This document shows positions 1-9,806 of a stretch of DNA of 10,474 nucleotides, in pieces. Source of the DNA: Bordetella sp. (GTDB lineage: Bacteria; Pseudomonadota; Gammaproteobacteria; Burkholderiales; Burkholderiaceae_B); NCBI GenBank assembly GCA_027450125.1, contig DAIDKG010000495.1:1-10474 (forward strand), read 5' to 3'. A program made the translations under genes and the position numbers. Within the stretch, counting starts at the first letter, position 1; each line of letters opens with the position of its first letter. The notes under the pieces were generated by a model, which was not told the DNA's origin, made no database searches, and worked only from the letters and a program-made list of their open reading frames with translations.

Positions 1-283
1 GAAGCCCAGCATCATGCTGTTCGACGAGCCTACCTCGGCGCTGGATCCGGAACTGGTGGGCGAAGTGCTCAACGTCATCCAGCGCCTGTCGCAGGAGCAC
101 GATCTGACCATGCTGCTGGTCACGCACGAAATGCAGTTCGCCAAGCAGATATCCGACCGCGTGTGCTTCTTCGACCGAGGCCATATCGTCGAGCAGGCTC
201 CTCCCGAAACGCTCTTTACCGAGCCTCGGGAGGAGCGCACGCGCGCGTTCCTCAAGGGGTTTCTGGAAGCGGGACCGACCTGA
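1..283 (+). CDS. Amino-acid-type ABC transporter ATP-binding protein, C-terminal part (possibly ectoine uptake EhuA)
   Basis: This is the 3' end of a gene whose start lies before the window; the open frame begins at base 2. The visible 93 residues hold the second half of a nucleotide-binding domain: Walker B LFDEP, the D-loop SALD and the H-loop histidine in VTHEM. The conserved ending (ERTRAFL) is typical of polar amino acid ATPases of the GlnQ/HisP group. Such proteins power uptake of amino acids or related solutes at the inner membrane. The stretch LTMLLVTHEMQFA...DRVCFF resembles EhuA, the ATPase for ectoine/hydroxyectoine uptake, and the gene faces ectD across a 30-base gap, so a role in ectoine import is plausible. 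That assignment rests on resemblance and position only; a general glutamine or histidine transporter ATPase is the alternative. Confidence 0.85.
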   Translation, partial: KPSIMLFDEPTSALDPELVGEVLNVIQRLSQEHDLTMLLVTHEMQFAKQISDRVCFFDRGHIVEQAPPETLFTEPREERTRAFLKGFLEAGPT

Positions 284-302
284 TCGAGGACGCGTGCAGC
301 GG

Positions 303-345
303 CCGGTGCCGGGCTACCGGGCGCCCGGCAGCCCGTCGCCGGGCT
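303..345. terminator. GC-rich inverted repeats between convergent genes, possible terminator region
   Basis: Here the plus-strand ATPase gene and the minus-strand ectD meet. GCCGGGC (308-314) pairs with GCCCGGC (323-329), and within it lies the 12-base palindrome CCGGGCGCCCGG (317-328). A further GCCCG/CGGGC pair lies at 331-344. The structure covers the ectD stop codon. No T-run follows on either strand, so this is not a classical intrinsic terminator; it may slow polymerase or protect 3' ends. Confidence 0.3.
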
Positions 346-1261
346 GGATGAAAGCGTCCAGCCCGGTGAGCGCAGCGTCGTTCTGCCTGGCTGCGATGTG
401 TTCGGGCCGGGGCGACAGGCCGTACTTGGGCGGGTCCAGGCGGTTCTCCACGCTGTTGTAGACCATGAAGACATTGGCCCGCGGCCAGGGAGAGATGTTG
501 CCGTTGGAGCCGTGCATGGTGTTGCAGTCGAAGAACACCACCGAGCCCGCGCCGGCCGTCATAGCGCGTATGCCGCCCTGCTCTGCCAGCAGCTGCAGGC
601 TGACCTGATCGGGCACGCCGTACTCCTGCTTCCTGAGCGAACTGCGGTAATGGTCCTGCGGCGTCTTGCCCCGGCACGAAATGAAATGCCGGTGTGAACC
701 GGGCATCAGCATCAGGGGCCCGTTGCAGGCATTGTTCTCGGTAAGCAGCAACGAACAGCTCAGGGCCCGCATGGCGGGCATGCCGTCCTCGACGTGCCAG
801 GTCTCGAAATCGGAATGCCAATAGAATTGCTCGCCCTTGAAGCCGGGTTTCATATTGACCCGCGACTGGTGGATATACACCTCCGATCCCAGTATCTGGC
901 GCGCCACGTCGATCAGGCGCCGGTCGCGCGCCAGGCGGCCCATCAGCGCGCTCAGTTCGTGCACACGGAACACCGAACGCAGCGCGTCGCTGCTGGGTTC
1001 GGTGATGGCCTCCTCGCGGCTAAGGATGGCGCGGTCCCGGCCCATGCGGCGGATCTCGCCCAGCAGCACCTGCACCTCCGCGGCAGAGAACAGGTCCTCG
1101 ACCAGCAGGAAGCCGTCGCTCGCGTAGGCCGCCAACTGCCGCTGCGACAGCGCGCTGGCATAGTCGCCGTCGCCGTACACCACCGGTTCCTGCCGCGCGA
1201 TGATCGCCGCGTCGCGGTCCGTGCGCGAATCGTAAAGATCGCTCATCGTCGTCGTCATCAT
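314..1261 (-). CDS. ectD: Ectoine hydroxylase EctD
   Basis: EctD is a cytoplasmic non-heme iron(II), 2-oxoglutarate-dependent dioxygenase of the PhyH superfamily that turns ectoine into 5-hydroxyectoine. The 315-residue product has the usual length. It carries the EctD signature FYWHSDFETWHVEDGMP at residues 146-162. The iron triad is visible as His149, Asp151 and His250, and Arg261 sits where the 2-oxoglutarate carboxylate is bound. Last gene of the ect operon, 12 bases after ectC. An AGGAG site overlaps the ectC stop; it is 4 bases from the first ATG and 7 from the second (1258), so the second methionine is an equally good start. All catalytic residues are present, so the enzyme should be active. 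Confidence 0.97.
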   Translation of the reverse strand: MMTTTMSDLYDSRTDRDAAIIARQEPVVYGDGDYASALSQRQLAAYASDGFLLVEDLFSAAEVQVLLGEIRRMGRDRAILSREEAITEPSSDALRSVFRVHELSALMGRLARDRRLIDVARQILGSEVYIHQSRVNMKPGFKGEQFYWHSDFETWHVEDGMPAMRALSCSLLLTENNACNGPLMLMPGSHRHFISCRGKTPQDHYRSSLRKQEYGVPDQVSLQLLAEQGGIRAMTAGAGSVVFFDCNTMHGSNGNISPWPRANVFMVYNSVENRLDPPKYGLSPRPEHIAARQNDAALTGLDAFIQPGDGLPGAR

Positions 1262-1273
1262 GCGTCTCCTGCC

Positions 1274-3700
<2,427 letters not shown>

Positions 3701-3704
<4 letters not shown>

Positions 3705-4240
3705 ACCACCAGGCCTGATTCGGGAGGAGCTCCGCCGACGGCGACATCCAGGATGGGCGAACCGGACTCGTCCGGCGATTCGGGGGGCAGCACGCCTTGC
3801 GGTTCCATCAGATTGACGATGCGCTCGAGCGACAGGGTGATGGTGGCCTGCTCCAGCTCGGGCAGCGCCTTGAGCGCGTCGGCCAGCTTCTGCTGCAGCG
3901 GCGACGGCGTGTCCTTGGCCAGGGCGATGCCGGCGTCGGTGGCGGCCACGAAGACGATACGGCGGTCTTCGCGGCTGCGCTCGCGGCGCACCAGCCCCTT
4001 GTCTTCGAGGCGATCGAGTATGCCGACGACGGTGCTGGGACTGACGTGGATCTCGCGGCTGATGGCCGTGGCGGTCAGCGGCCCCAGGTCGATGACTGCG
4101 CGCAGGCAGACAAGCTGCGGCGCCGTGATGTGGCTGCAGGCGGCCAGCTGGCGCGAGTGCAGCGCAATGGACCGCGTGATGCGGCGCAAGGCGCGCAGGA
4201 TGCGCAGGTCATAGTGCGGGTTGGCTACGGTGTCGTTCAT
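3701..4240 (-). CDS. ectR: MarR-family regulator of ectoine synthesis, EctR
   Basis: This DNA-binding protein has a MarR winged helix: TAPQLVCLRAVIDLG, the helix-turn-helix around TATAISREIHVSPSTVVGILDRL, and the wing RRERSREDRRIVFV with the typical DRR. Its place at the head of ectABCD identifies it as EctR, known in methylotrophs as a repressor of ect transcription. The start chosen is ATG at 4240 (179 residues). An in-frame GTG at 4267 would give 188 residues, but it has no ribosome site and lies only about 14 bases after the predicted transcript start. AAAGGA is 13 bases before the ATG, further than usual, so initiation is not settled. The C-terminal tail of about 30 Pro/Ser/Glu-rich residues is probably disordered. 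It overlaps ectA by four bases. Confidence 0.88.
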
Positions 4241-4257
4241 GATGCGAGGAGCATCCT

Positions 4258-4285
4258 TTAATTTCACTACGATTAATTTCTACTC
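4258..4285. promoter_or_regulatory. Tandem direct repeat next to the ect promoter, candidate EctR operator
   Basis: TTAATTTCACTAC (4258-4270) is followed 15 bases on by TTAATTTCTACTC (4273-4285), sharing the first eight bases and much of the rest. The second copy runs into the inverted pair ATTT..AAAT at 4276-4289 that touches the -10 box. The AT-rich repeats sit around the predicted transcript start, where a repressor would block initiation. The assignment to EctR is inference. Confidence 0.3.
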
Positions 4286-4287
4286 AA

Positions 4288-4316
4288 ATGATATGTTCGC
4301 ATAAATCCAAAGTCAA
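4288..4316 (-). promoter_or_regulatory. Sigma-70 promoter of the ectRABCD operon
   Basis: On the minus strand TTGACT (4316-4311) and TATCAT (4293-4288) are separated by exactly 17 bases, each box one base off the housekeeping consensus. Transcription would start near 4281, giving a leader of about 40 bases to the ectR ATG at 4240. It is the only strong promoter seen ahead of the ect genes, which implies that ectR and ectABCD share one message. Confidence 0.75.
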
Positions 4317-4479
4317 CACCCTGGCGAAGAAAATCGGCCGGCAAGGCAGCAACCCGCAGGCGGGAAAGGCATTCGATTGTCCGTTAGGCCCGATCTTGCA
4401 GCTAAGATTCCATCGGTTTCAAATCACGAACCGGCTCGAGAAGCGCGGCAACGATGCCGTCAAGGAAGAACCCATCAAG

Positions 4480-4926
4480 ATGAAGCGCTTACATAAAAAC
4501 ATTGTGATCGGCATCGTCGCCTTGTCGCTCCCCGTGGCTGCATGGGCTGCAGACAGCCGCTGGACGCGTATCGCCAGCGTGAAAACCGGAGACAATCTGA
4601 TCACGCTCTATCTTCGGCTGGGCGCGCCCAAGACAGGCCCGCAGAGCGAAACGCATACCCGAGTGTGGGAGCTCTACAGCAATTCGGCATATCAAAAAAC
4701 GAGCTCCACTGCATACAAGTCGGAAATCAACCTGCAGGACTACGATTGCGCGTCTGCAAAAGTCGCCACTCTGAGCCAGACCTTGTATGACGGCGAAATG
4801 GGAACTGGAAAAGTGTTGTCATCCCGATCCGTCCAGGGATATCCAAACTACAGCTACCCTGTCAACGGCACGCTCGAATACGTCGCCATGCAAGCGGCAT
4901 GCGCTGCGGCCGGGCGCCGCTTTTAG
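4480..4926 (+). CDS. Secreted protein with surface-adhesin protein E-like pattern
   Basis: A 148-residue exported protein. A signal peptide is clear: basic start MKRLHK, hydrophobic core IVIGIVALSLPVAA, and a probable cleavage after Ala23 in AWA-AD. The mature part begins with a Trp (W28) and has a Tyr/Leu-rich strand, VWELY, a Ser-Glu-Ile then DYDC (Cys90), and a final Cys141 in MQAAC. This order recalls the surface-adhesin protein E domain found in many small periplasmic or outer-membrane-linked proteobacterial proteins; the two cysteines may form a disulfide. The frame stays open back to 4288, but the signal peptide and AAGGAAG about 11 bases upstream fix the start at 4480. It diverges from ectR. 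No confident promoter was found. Base composition is visibly less GC-rich than its neighbours. Function unknown. Confidence 0.8.
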   Translation: MKRLHKNIVIGIVALSLPVAAWAADSRWTRIASVKTGDNLITLYLRLGAPKTGPQSETHTRVWELYSNSAYQKTSSTAYKSEINLQDYDCASAKVATLSQTLYDGEMGTGKVLSSRSVQGYPNYSYPVNGTLEYVAMQAACAAAGRRF

Positions 4927-4965
4927 CGCATTGTCGCGCAGGCCCACTCGACAAAAACTCGGCCC

Positions 4966-4992
4966 AAAAAAACGCCGCTCTTTCGAGCGGCG
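4966..4992 (-). terminator. Intrinsic terminator after the tRNA
   Basis: On the minus strand CGCCGCTC, loop GAAA and GAGCGGCG form a perfect 8-bp stem (4973-4992), followed at once by seven Ts (4966-4972). It ends the transcript of the tRNA and probably of the whole rpsU-dnaG-rpoD unit, 26 bases after the encoded CCA. On the plus strand there is no T-run, so it does not serve the adhesin-like gene. Confidence 0.9.
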
Positions 4993-5018
4993 TAGCGTCC
5001 TGACGAGTCAGGGATTCT

Positions 5019-5097
<79 letters not shown>

Positions 5098-5110
5098 TTA
5101 TAAGCGGTAG

Positions 5111-5142
5111 CCGATCTGCAAGGCTCGCGCCTTTCAGACCGG
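5111..5142 (-). other. Long hairpin between rpoD and the tRNA
   Basis: On the minus strand CCGGTCTG pairs with CAGATCGG (one G-U), then after an A-G mismatch AAGGC pairs with GCCTT, closed by the GNRA-type loop GCGA. No T-run follows, so it is not a terminator. It lies 11 bases after the rpoD stop and 13 before the tRNA. It could protect the rpoD mRNA 3' end once the tRNA is cut out, or guide processing. Confidence 0.5.
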
Positions 5143-5153
5143 CATCGTGTACA

Positions 5154-7466
5154 TCACTGCCCTTCCAGGAAGCTCTTGAGCTTGTCGGCGCGGCTGGGAT
5201 GGCGCAGCTTGCGCAGCGCCTTGGCTTCTATCTGGCGGATGCGCTCGCGGGTGACGTCGAACTGCTTGCCGACTTCTTCCAGCGTCTGGTCGGTGCTCAT
5301 TTCGATGCCGAAACGCATGCGCAGCACCTTGGCTTCGCGCGGGGTGAGCGAATCCAGCACCTCCTTGACCACGTCGCGCATGGAGCCGTGCAGGGCTGCG
5401 TCCGACGGCGCCAGCGTGGACGAGTCCTCGATGAAATCGCCCAGATGGGAATCGTCGTCGTCGCCGATGGGGGTTTCCATCGAGATCGGTTCCTTGGCGA
5501 TCTTCAGGATCTTGCGGATCTTGTCCTCGGGCATGTCCATCTTCTGCGCCAGGGTCGCGGGATCGGGCTCGGCGCCGGTTTCCTGCAGGATCTGGCGGCT
5601 GATCCGGTTCATCTTGTTGATCGTTTCGATCATGTGGACCGGAATGCGGATGGTGCGGGCCTGGTCGGCGATCGAGCGCGTGATGGCCTGGCGGATCCAC
5701 CACGTGGCGTACGTGGAGAACTTGTAGCCGCGGCGGTATTCGAACTTGTCCACCGCCTTCATCAGGCCGATATTGCCTTCCTGGATCAGGTCGAGGAACT
5801 GCAGGCCGCGATTGGTGTACTTCTTGGCGATCGAGATGACCAGGCGCAGATTGGCCTCGGTCATTTCACGCTTGGCCTTGCGCGCCTTGGCCTCGCCGGT
5901 GGCCATGCGCTTGTTGACGTCCTTCAGGTCCTTGAGCGGCAGCACCACGCGGGTCTGCAGGTCGATGAGCTTTTGCTGCAGTTCCTGCACGGCCGGGATC
6001 TGGCGTTCGAGCGTCACGGCGTAAGGCGGCTTGGCGGCGACCTGGTCGATGATCCACTGCAGGTCGGTCTCGTGGCCGGGGAATTCCTTGAGGAAATGCG
6101 AGCGCGGCATGCCAGCGCGGTCCACGCAGATGTGGAGCACGGCGCGCTCGAGCTTGCGCACTTCTTCGACCTGGTTGCGCAGCGTGTCGGCCAGCTTCTC
6201 GACCATCTTGGCCGTAAACCGGATGCCCATCAGTTCGTTCTGGATGGCTTCCTGGGCCTTGGTATAGGCGTCGGACTTGTAGCCGTCGCGTTCGTACGAC
6301 AGGCGCATCTTGTCGAACTGCTTGACGACGGTATCGAATTTTTCGAGCGACTGCACGCGCAGGTCTTCGAGCTGCTTGCTCGACATGCCGCCGGCCGGGC
6401 CGTCGTCGCTCTCGTCTTCGTCGCCGCCGCTCACGCCGGCGCCGGCGTATTCCTCGCCGTCTTCGGGATCGACCAGGCCGTCGACGACTTCGTCGATCTG
6501 CGCCTGGCCCTCGCGCACGCGGGTGGCGTGGGCGATGATTTCGTTGATGGTGGTCGGGCAGGCCGAGATGGCCATGACCATGTGCTTGAGGCCGTCCTCG
6601 ATGCGCTTGGCGATTTCGATTTCGCCTTCGCGGGTGAGCAGCTCGACCGAGCCCATCTCGCGCATGTACATGCGCACGGGGTCGGTGGTGCGGCCGAAAT
6701 CGGAATCGACGGTGGTGAGCGCGGCTTCGGCCTCGTCCTCGACGTCGTCGTCATTGGAGGCGACCGGCGCGTTCTCGCTCATCAGCAGCGTGTCGGCGTC
6801 GGGGGCCTGGTCGTAGACCGCAATGCCCATGTCGCTGAAGGTGCTGATGATGCCGTCGATGGCCTCGGCGTCGACCAGATCGTCGGGCAGATGATCGTTG
6901 ATCTCGCCATAGGTGAGGTAGCCGCGATCCTTGCCCAGCTTGATCAGCTGCTTGAGGCGGTTGCGGCGGGCTTCGTGCTCTTCGGGCGTGAGCGGGCCGC
7001 GCGACAGCAGTTCCTTGGCGTCCCCCTTGCCGCGCTTGCCGCCGCGCTTGACCGGCTTGAGCTCGGGCACGACTTCGCCTTCGCCGTCCATGGAGTCTTC
7101 GAAACTGTCCGATTCGGCGCCGGGATTCTTGGAGGGGCGTCCGGGCCGGCGGCCCGTGCCCCCGGTCTTGGGCGCGGCGACCAGTTCGGCCAGCTTGTCT
7201 TCGGCCTCGGCGGCCTTCTTGGCGCGCGGCGCCTTCTCGGCGTCGGCCTTCTTCACCGCCGTCTTCCTGGCGGCGGGCTTGGCCGGCGCGGCTTCCTTGA
7301 CGGCCTTGGCTGCGGACTTGGCCGCCGGGGCCGCCTTCTTGGCAGCGGGCTTGGTCACGGCCTTGGCGGCCACGGCCTTGGTGGTCTTCGTGGCAGCCAT
7401 GCTGCCGCCCTTCCTGGTCTTTTCTGCGTCGCTTGCCGAGGTGGATTTACCAATAGATTTGCTCAT
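5154..7466 (-). CDS. rpoD: Primary sigma factor RpoD (sigma-70 / SigA)
   Basis: The housekeeping sigma factor directs RNA polymerase to most promoters. With the ATG at 7466 (GGAAG 7 bases upstream) it has 770 residues. Order of parts: a Lys/Ala/Pro-rich leader (about 23-95), region 1.1 (about 165-225), region 1.2 ([11 protein letters not shown], 262 on), and the non-conserved region with acidic stretches (about 320-360). Then come region 2 ([21 protein letters not shown]...[13 protein letters not shown], 537-597), region 3 (about 600-690) and region 4 with the helix-turn-helix [24 protein letters not shown] (728-751). A later ATG at 7400 (748 residues) has an AGGAAGGG site and is a real alternative; a GTG at 7505 is less likely. 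Third gene of the macromolecular-synthesis operon. Confidence 0.98.
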   Translation of the reverse strand: MSKSIGKSTSASDAEKTRKGGSMAATKTTKAVAAKAVTKPAAKKAAPAAKSAAKAVKEAAPAKPAARKTAVKKADAEKAPRAKKAAEAEDKLAELVAAPKTGGTGRRPGRPSKNPGAESDSFEDSMDGEGEVVPELKPVKRGGKRGKGDAKELLSRGPLTPEEHEARRNRLKQLIKLGKDRGYLTYGEINDHLPDDLVDAEAIDGIISTFSDMGIAVYDQAPDADTLLMSENAPVASNDDDVEDEAEAALTTVDSDFGRTTDPVRMYMREMGSVELLTREGEIEIAKRIEDGLKHMVMAISACPTTINEIIAHATRVREGQAQIDEVVDGLVDPEDGEEYAGAGVSGGDEDESDDGPAGGMSSKQLEDLRVQSLEKFDTVVKQFDKMRLSYERDGYKSDAYTKAQEAIQNELMGIRFTAKMVEKLADTLRNQVEEVRKLERAVLHICVDRAGMPRSHFLKEFPGHETDLQWIIDQVAAKPPYAVTLERQIPAVQELQQKLIDLQTRVVLPLKDLKDVNKRMATGEAKARKAKREMTEANLRLVISIAKKYTNRGLQFLDLIQEGNIGLMKAVDKFEYRRGYKFSTYATWWIRQAITRSIADQARTIRIPVHMIETINKMNRISRQILQETGAEPDPATLAQKMDMPEDKIRKILKIAKEPISMETPIGDDDDSHLGDFIEDSSTLAPSDAALHGSMRDVVKEVLDSLTPREAKVLRMRFGIEMSTDQTLEEVGKQFDVTRERIRQIEAKALRKLRHPSRADKLKSFLEGQ

Positions 7467-7556
7467 GAACTCGCTTCCGTCGTCGCACCCAGAACAAGGA
7501 CGCACAATACGCCTTGAATCGAGAGACCATTAACCCAACATCCCGTCGCCCCGCGC

Positions 7557-7578
7557 GCCGCGCCAAAAACGGCGCGGC
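7557..7578. other. Hairpin in the dnaG-rpoD gap
   Basis: GCCGCGCC (7557-7564) and GGCGCGGC (7571-7578) form a perfect 8-bp stem with a 6-base loop, AAAAAC on the plus strand. No T-run follows on either strand, so it is not a classical terminator. In E. coli the dnaG-rpoD junction is cut by RNase E to lower dnaG message relative to rpoD; a similar processing or stabilising role here is inference. The 150-base gap shows no convincing promoter. Confidence 0.5.
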
Positions 7579-7616
7579 AATCAAAAGCGAGTAGGAAACC
7601 TTAAATTTTACCGCAA

Positions 7617-9623
7617 TCAGCGTATTCCCGCACTCTTTAGGATAGCCATCCGACCCTGTAATTCCCGAAAGCGCTGGTGCGCCTCGTCAGTTTGCAGGCC
7701 CTGCCTGGCCAGGCGCTCCAGTTCGGCCCCGACCCAGTCGCGCTCGATGCGCCTGAGGGCATCGTTCCATTCGTCCTGCGGGTTGGGCAGGTCCTCCATG
7801 ACCAGCACCACCGCTCCCAGGCCCTGCAAGGCCACACTGAGGTCGGAATCGGGTTCGCATGCCTGCAACAGCGCCCCGAGATGGCGGGCCCCGCTGGACT
7901 GCGCCAGCACGATCAGATCCCTGACCAAACCTAGTTGGGGATCATGATCCAGAACTTCAAGCTGCTGATCGCCCATGCCGTCCACCAGGTCCAGGTTGGC
8001 CAGCAACAGGCACAGCAGGCGCTTGGCCAGCGACGGCATGACGCGGCGGCCGACAAAACCGGCAGGCTTTTCGTCGCGCCGGCCGCGCCAGGGCCGCTTG
8101 CGTCCTCCTTGCGCCGAAAAGTCGCCGCCGCGCGCGCCCTGGGACTGCCCCGGCCACCCGTCCTCGCCTTGCCAAGGCTCGAAGTGGTCCGCATCCGACG
8201 GCATGCCGGGCGGCTCCCAAGCTGGCGGCGACGCGTCCACGTCCTGCCCGGCGTCGTGATCGGCGGGCTGCGCACGAGCTTGCGCGCCCTGCCCCGGCGC
8301 GGGCAAGGGCGCCCGCTGGGCCTGCCGCGCCTGGGCCTGAGCAAGAACCCGGGCCATCTCTTCAGGCGTAAGCAGCACCTGGCGGGCCAGCTCGCGCTCG
8401 ATCTGCACCTTCAGGGCGCAGTCAGGTATGCTGGCCAGCAGGGGCGCCGCCTCATGCAGGCAGCTGGCCCTGCCCTCGGCTTCGCCCAGGTCGTGGTGCG
8501 AAGCCAGCTCATCGAGCAGGAAGCGCGACAGGGCCGAGGCTTGCGCCAGCGCGGACCGAAAGGCCTCGGCACCGAATTCACGCACATAGGAATCCGGGTC
8601 GTGCTCGGTCGGCAGAAAGAGAAACCGGATATTGATGTCGTCGCGCAGCACAGGCAGGCAGGCTTGCAGGGCACGCCAGGCCGCGCGCCGCCCGGCTGCG
8701 TCGCCGTCGAAGCTGAACACCACCCGGTCGCTGGCGCGCAGCAGCTTCTTGACATGATCCGGCGTAGTCGCGGTGCCCAGGGCGGCCACGGCATTGGCAA
8801 TGCCCAGCTGCGCCAGGCCCACCACATCCATATAGCCTTCGACCACGATCACCATGCCGGCTTCGCGTATGGCCTGGCGCGCCTCCCACAGGCCATAGAG
8901 TTCCTGGCCTTTGGAGAAGATCGGCGTTTCGGGGGAATTGAGATACTTGGGCTTGCCGTCGCCGATGATGCGCCCGCCGAAACCGATCAGGCTGCCCTTG
9001 GCGTTGCGGATGGGAAACATCACCCGCTCGCGAAAGCGATCGTAGCGCCGCCCGTCCTCCGACTCGATCACCAGACCCGATTCGACCAGCACGGGATCGG
9101 CGTAGTCCTCGAACACCTTGGACAGGCCGTGCCGGTCGGTCCCCGACCACCCCAGGCCGAAATGCGCCGCGATCTCGCCTGTCAGGCCGCGCTGCTTGAG
9201 GTAGGCAATGGCCTGCGGCGAGGCGCGCAGTTGCTTCAGATAGTAGGCCTGGGCCTGATCCAGCACCTGCGTATGGCGCGACACCTCGGCCTTGCGGCGC
9301 ACCGTCTCGGCCTGCTGACGCGGGCTGCGCGGTTCTTCCGGCACGGTCATGCCGACCTGGCCAGCCAGCGTGCGGACCGCCTCGGGGAAACTGGCGCCGG
9401 TATGCTCCATCAGAAAACTGATGGCCGTCCCGTGCGCGCCGCAGCCGAAGCAGTGATAGAACTGCTTGGTGGGGCTGACGGTGAACGAAGGGCTTTTTTC
9501 GTTGTGGAAAGGGCACAGGCCGAGCAGATTGGCCCCGCCCTTGCGCAGCTGCACATAGCGTCCGACCACGTCGACGACGTCGACGCGGGCCAGCAGGTCC
9601 TGGATGAATGACTCGGGGATCAA
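7617..9623 (-). CDS. dnaG: DNA primase DnaG
   Basis: DnaG makes RNA primers at the replication fork together with DnaB helicase. The 668-residue form begins at a TTG at 9623 (IPESFIQDLLARVDVVDVVGRY), where related primases begin. The in-frame ATG at 9686 would add 21 residues unlike the family and run through a hairpin. Domains: zinc-binding (Cys37, His40, Cys58, Cys61; CPFH...CFGCGAHG), RNA polymerase core with RFRERVMFPI (197-206), Toprim EGYMD (262-266) and FDGDAAGRRA (305-314), and the helicase-binding C-terminal domain from about 525. Between core and C-terminus lies a Gln/Ala/Pro/Gly-rich linker of about 95 residues (430-525), probably disordered and longer than in E. coli. No clear ribosome site precedes either start, consistent with weak translation. 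Confidence 0.96.
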   Translation of the reverse strand: MIPESFIQDLLARVDVVDVVGRYVQLRKGGANLLGLCPFHNEKSPSFTVSPTKQFYHCFGCGAHGTAISFLMEHTGASFPEAVRTLAGQVGMTVPEEPRSPRQQAETVRRKAEVSRHTQVLDQAQAYYLKQLRASPQAIAYLKQRGLTGEIAAHFGLGWSGTDRHGLSKVFEDYADPVLVESGLVIESEDGRRYDRFRERVMFPIRNAKGSLIGFGGRIIGDGKPKYLNSPETPIFSKGQELYGLWEARQAIREAGMVIVVEGYMDVVGLAQLGIANAVAALGTATTPDHVKKLLRASDRVVFSFDGDAAGRRAAWRALQACLPVLRDDINIRFLFLPTEHDPDSYVREFGAEAFRSALAQASALSRFLLDELASHHDLGEAEGRASCLHEAAPLLASIPDCALKVQIERELARQVLLTPEEMARVLAQAQARQAQRAPLPAPGQGAQARAQPADHDAGQDVDASPPAWEPPGMPSDADHFEPWQGEDGWPGQSQGARGGDFSAQGGRKRPWRGRRDEKPAGFVGRRVMPSLAKRLLCLLLANLDLVDGMGDQQLEVLDHDPQLGLVRDLIVLAQSSGARHLGALLQACEPDSDLSVALQGLGAVVLVMEDLPNPQDEWNDALRRIERDWVGAELERLARQGLQTDEAHQRFRELQGRMAILKSAGIR

Positions 9624-9650
9624 ATGACTTGGCTGATTGGTTTTCGTCTG

Positions 9651-9676
9651 CCAGCGGGCTGCATGCGGCCCGCTGG
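9651..9676. other. Perfect 9-bp hairpin just upstream of the dnaG start
   Basis: CCAGCGGGC (9651-9659) and GCCCGCTGG (9668-9676) pair perfectly around an 8-base loop that itself contains the palindrome GCATGC. It ends 28 bases before the TTG start of dnaG, in the leader. A smaller 6-bp hairpin, GCCCTG (9687-9692) with CAGGGC (9698-9703), lies directly before it in transcription. There is no T-run. A role in dnaG translation or mRNA processing is inferred. Confidence 0.5.
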
Positions 9677-9726
9677 CCGGCTCCATGCCCTGGGGCGCAG
9701 GGCTAACGATATCTCAAATGACCGTA

Positions 9727-9760
9727 AAAACAATCGCGCCTGGCTGGGCCAGGCGCGATT
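9727..9760 (-). terminator. Intrinsic terminator/attenuator between rpsU and dnaG
   Basis: On the minus strand AATCGCGCCTGGC (9760-9748), loop CCA and GCCAGGCGCGATT (9744-9732) form a perfect 13-bp stem followed by GTTTTTA. It sits 46 bases after the rpsU stop and about 110 before the dnaG start. E. coli has a partial terminator (T1) in the same place that lets abundant rpsU message be made while only some polymerases reach dnaG and rpoD. The equivalent role here is inferred from position and structure. Confidence 0.88.
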
Positions 9761-9806
9761 CGGCTTGCTGCTTGTCGCCACTGCGGCCGGCTGGGCCGCC
9801 CGCTTT

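Noticed and set aside
4288..4479. N-terminal extension of the secreted protein
   Set aside because: The extra 64 residues would bury the signal peptide, and they run through the ect promoter; the start at 4480 gives a proper signal peptide.
4280..4480. TTGCAG - 17 bases - TCAAAT as promoter of the adhesin-like gene
   Set aside because: Matches only three of six and four of six consensus bases; too weak to call.
5098..5103. TATAAG next to the tRNA as its promoter
   Set aside because: It directly adjoins the mature 5' end, so transcription would start inside the tRNA. The upstream TTGCAG is only 13 bases away.
5199..7517. Uninterrupted 772-codon frame antisense to rpoD
   Set aside because: Its product is a low-complexity mix of Gly, Leu, Asp and His, as expected from the complement of GC-rich codons. 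rpoD in the other strand has full family homology, and no ribosome site or promoter supports the antisense frame.
7601..7616. TAAAAT on the minus strand as a -10 box for a separate rpoD promoter
   Set aside because: No -35-like sequence at 16-18 bases; the AT-rich patch alone is not enough.
7935..9611. 558-codon frame antisense to dnaG
   Set aside because: Shadow of dnaG codon bias; the product is His/Gln/Arg-rich with no recognisable domain.
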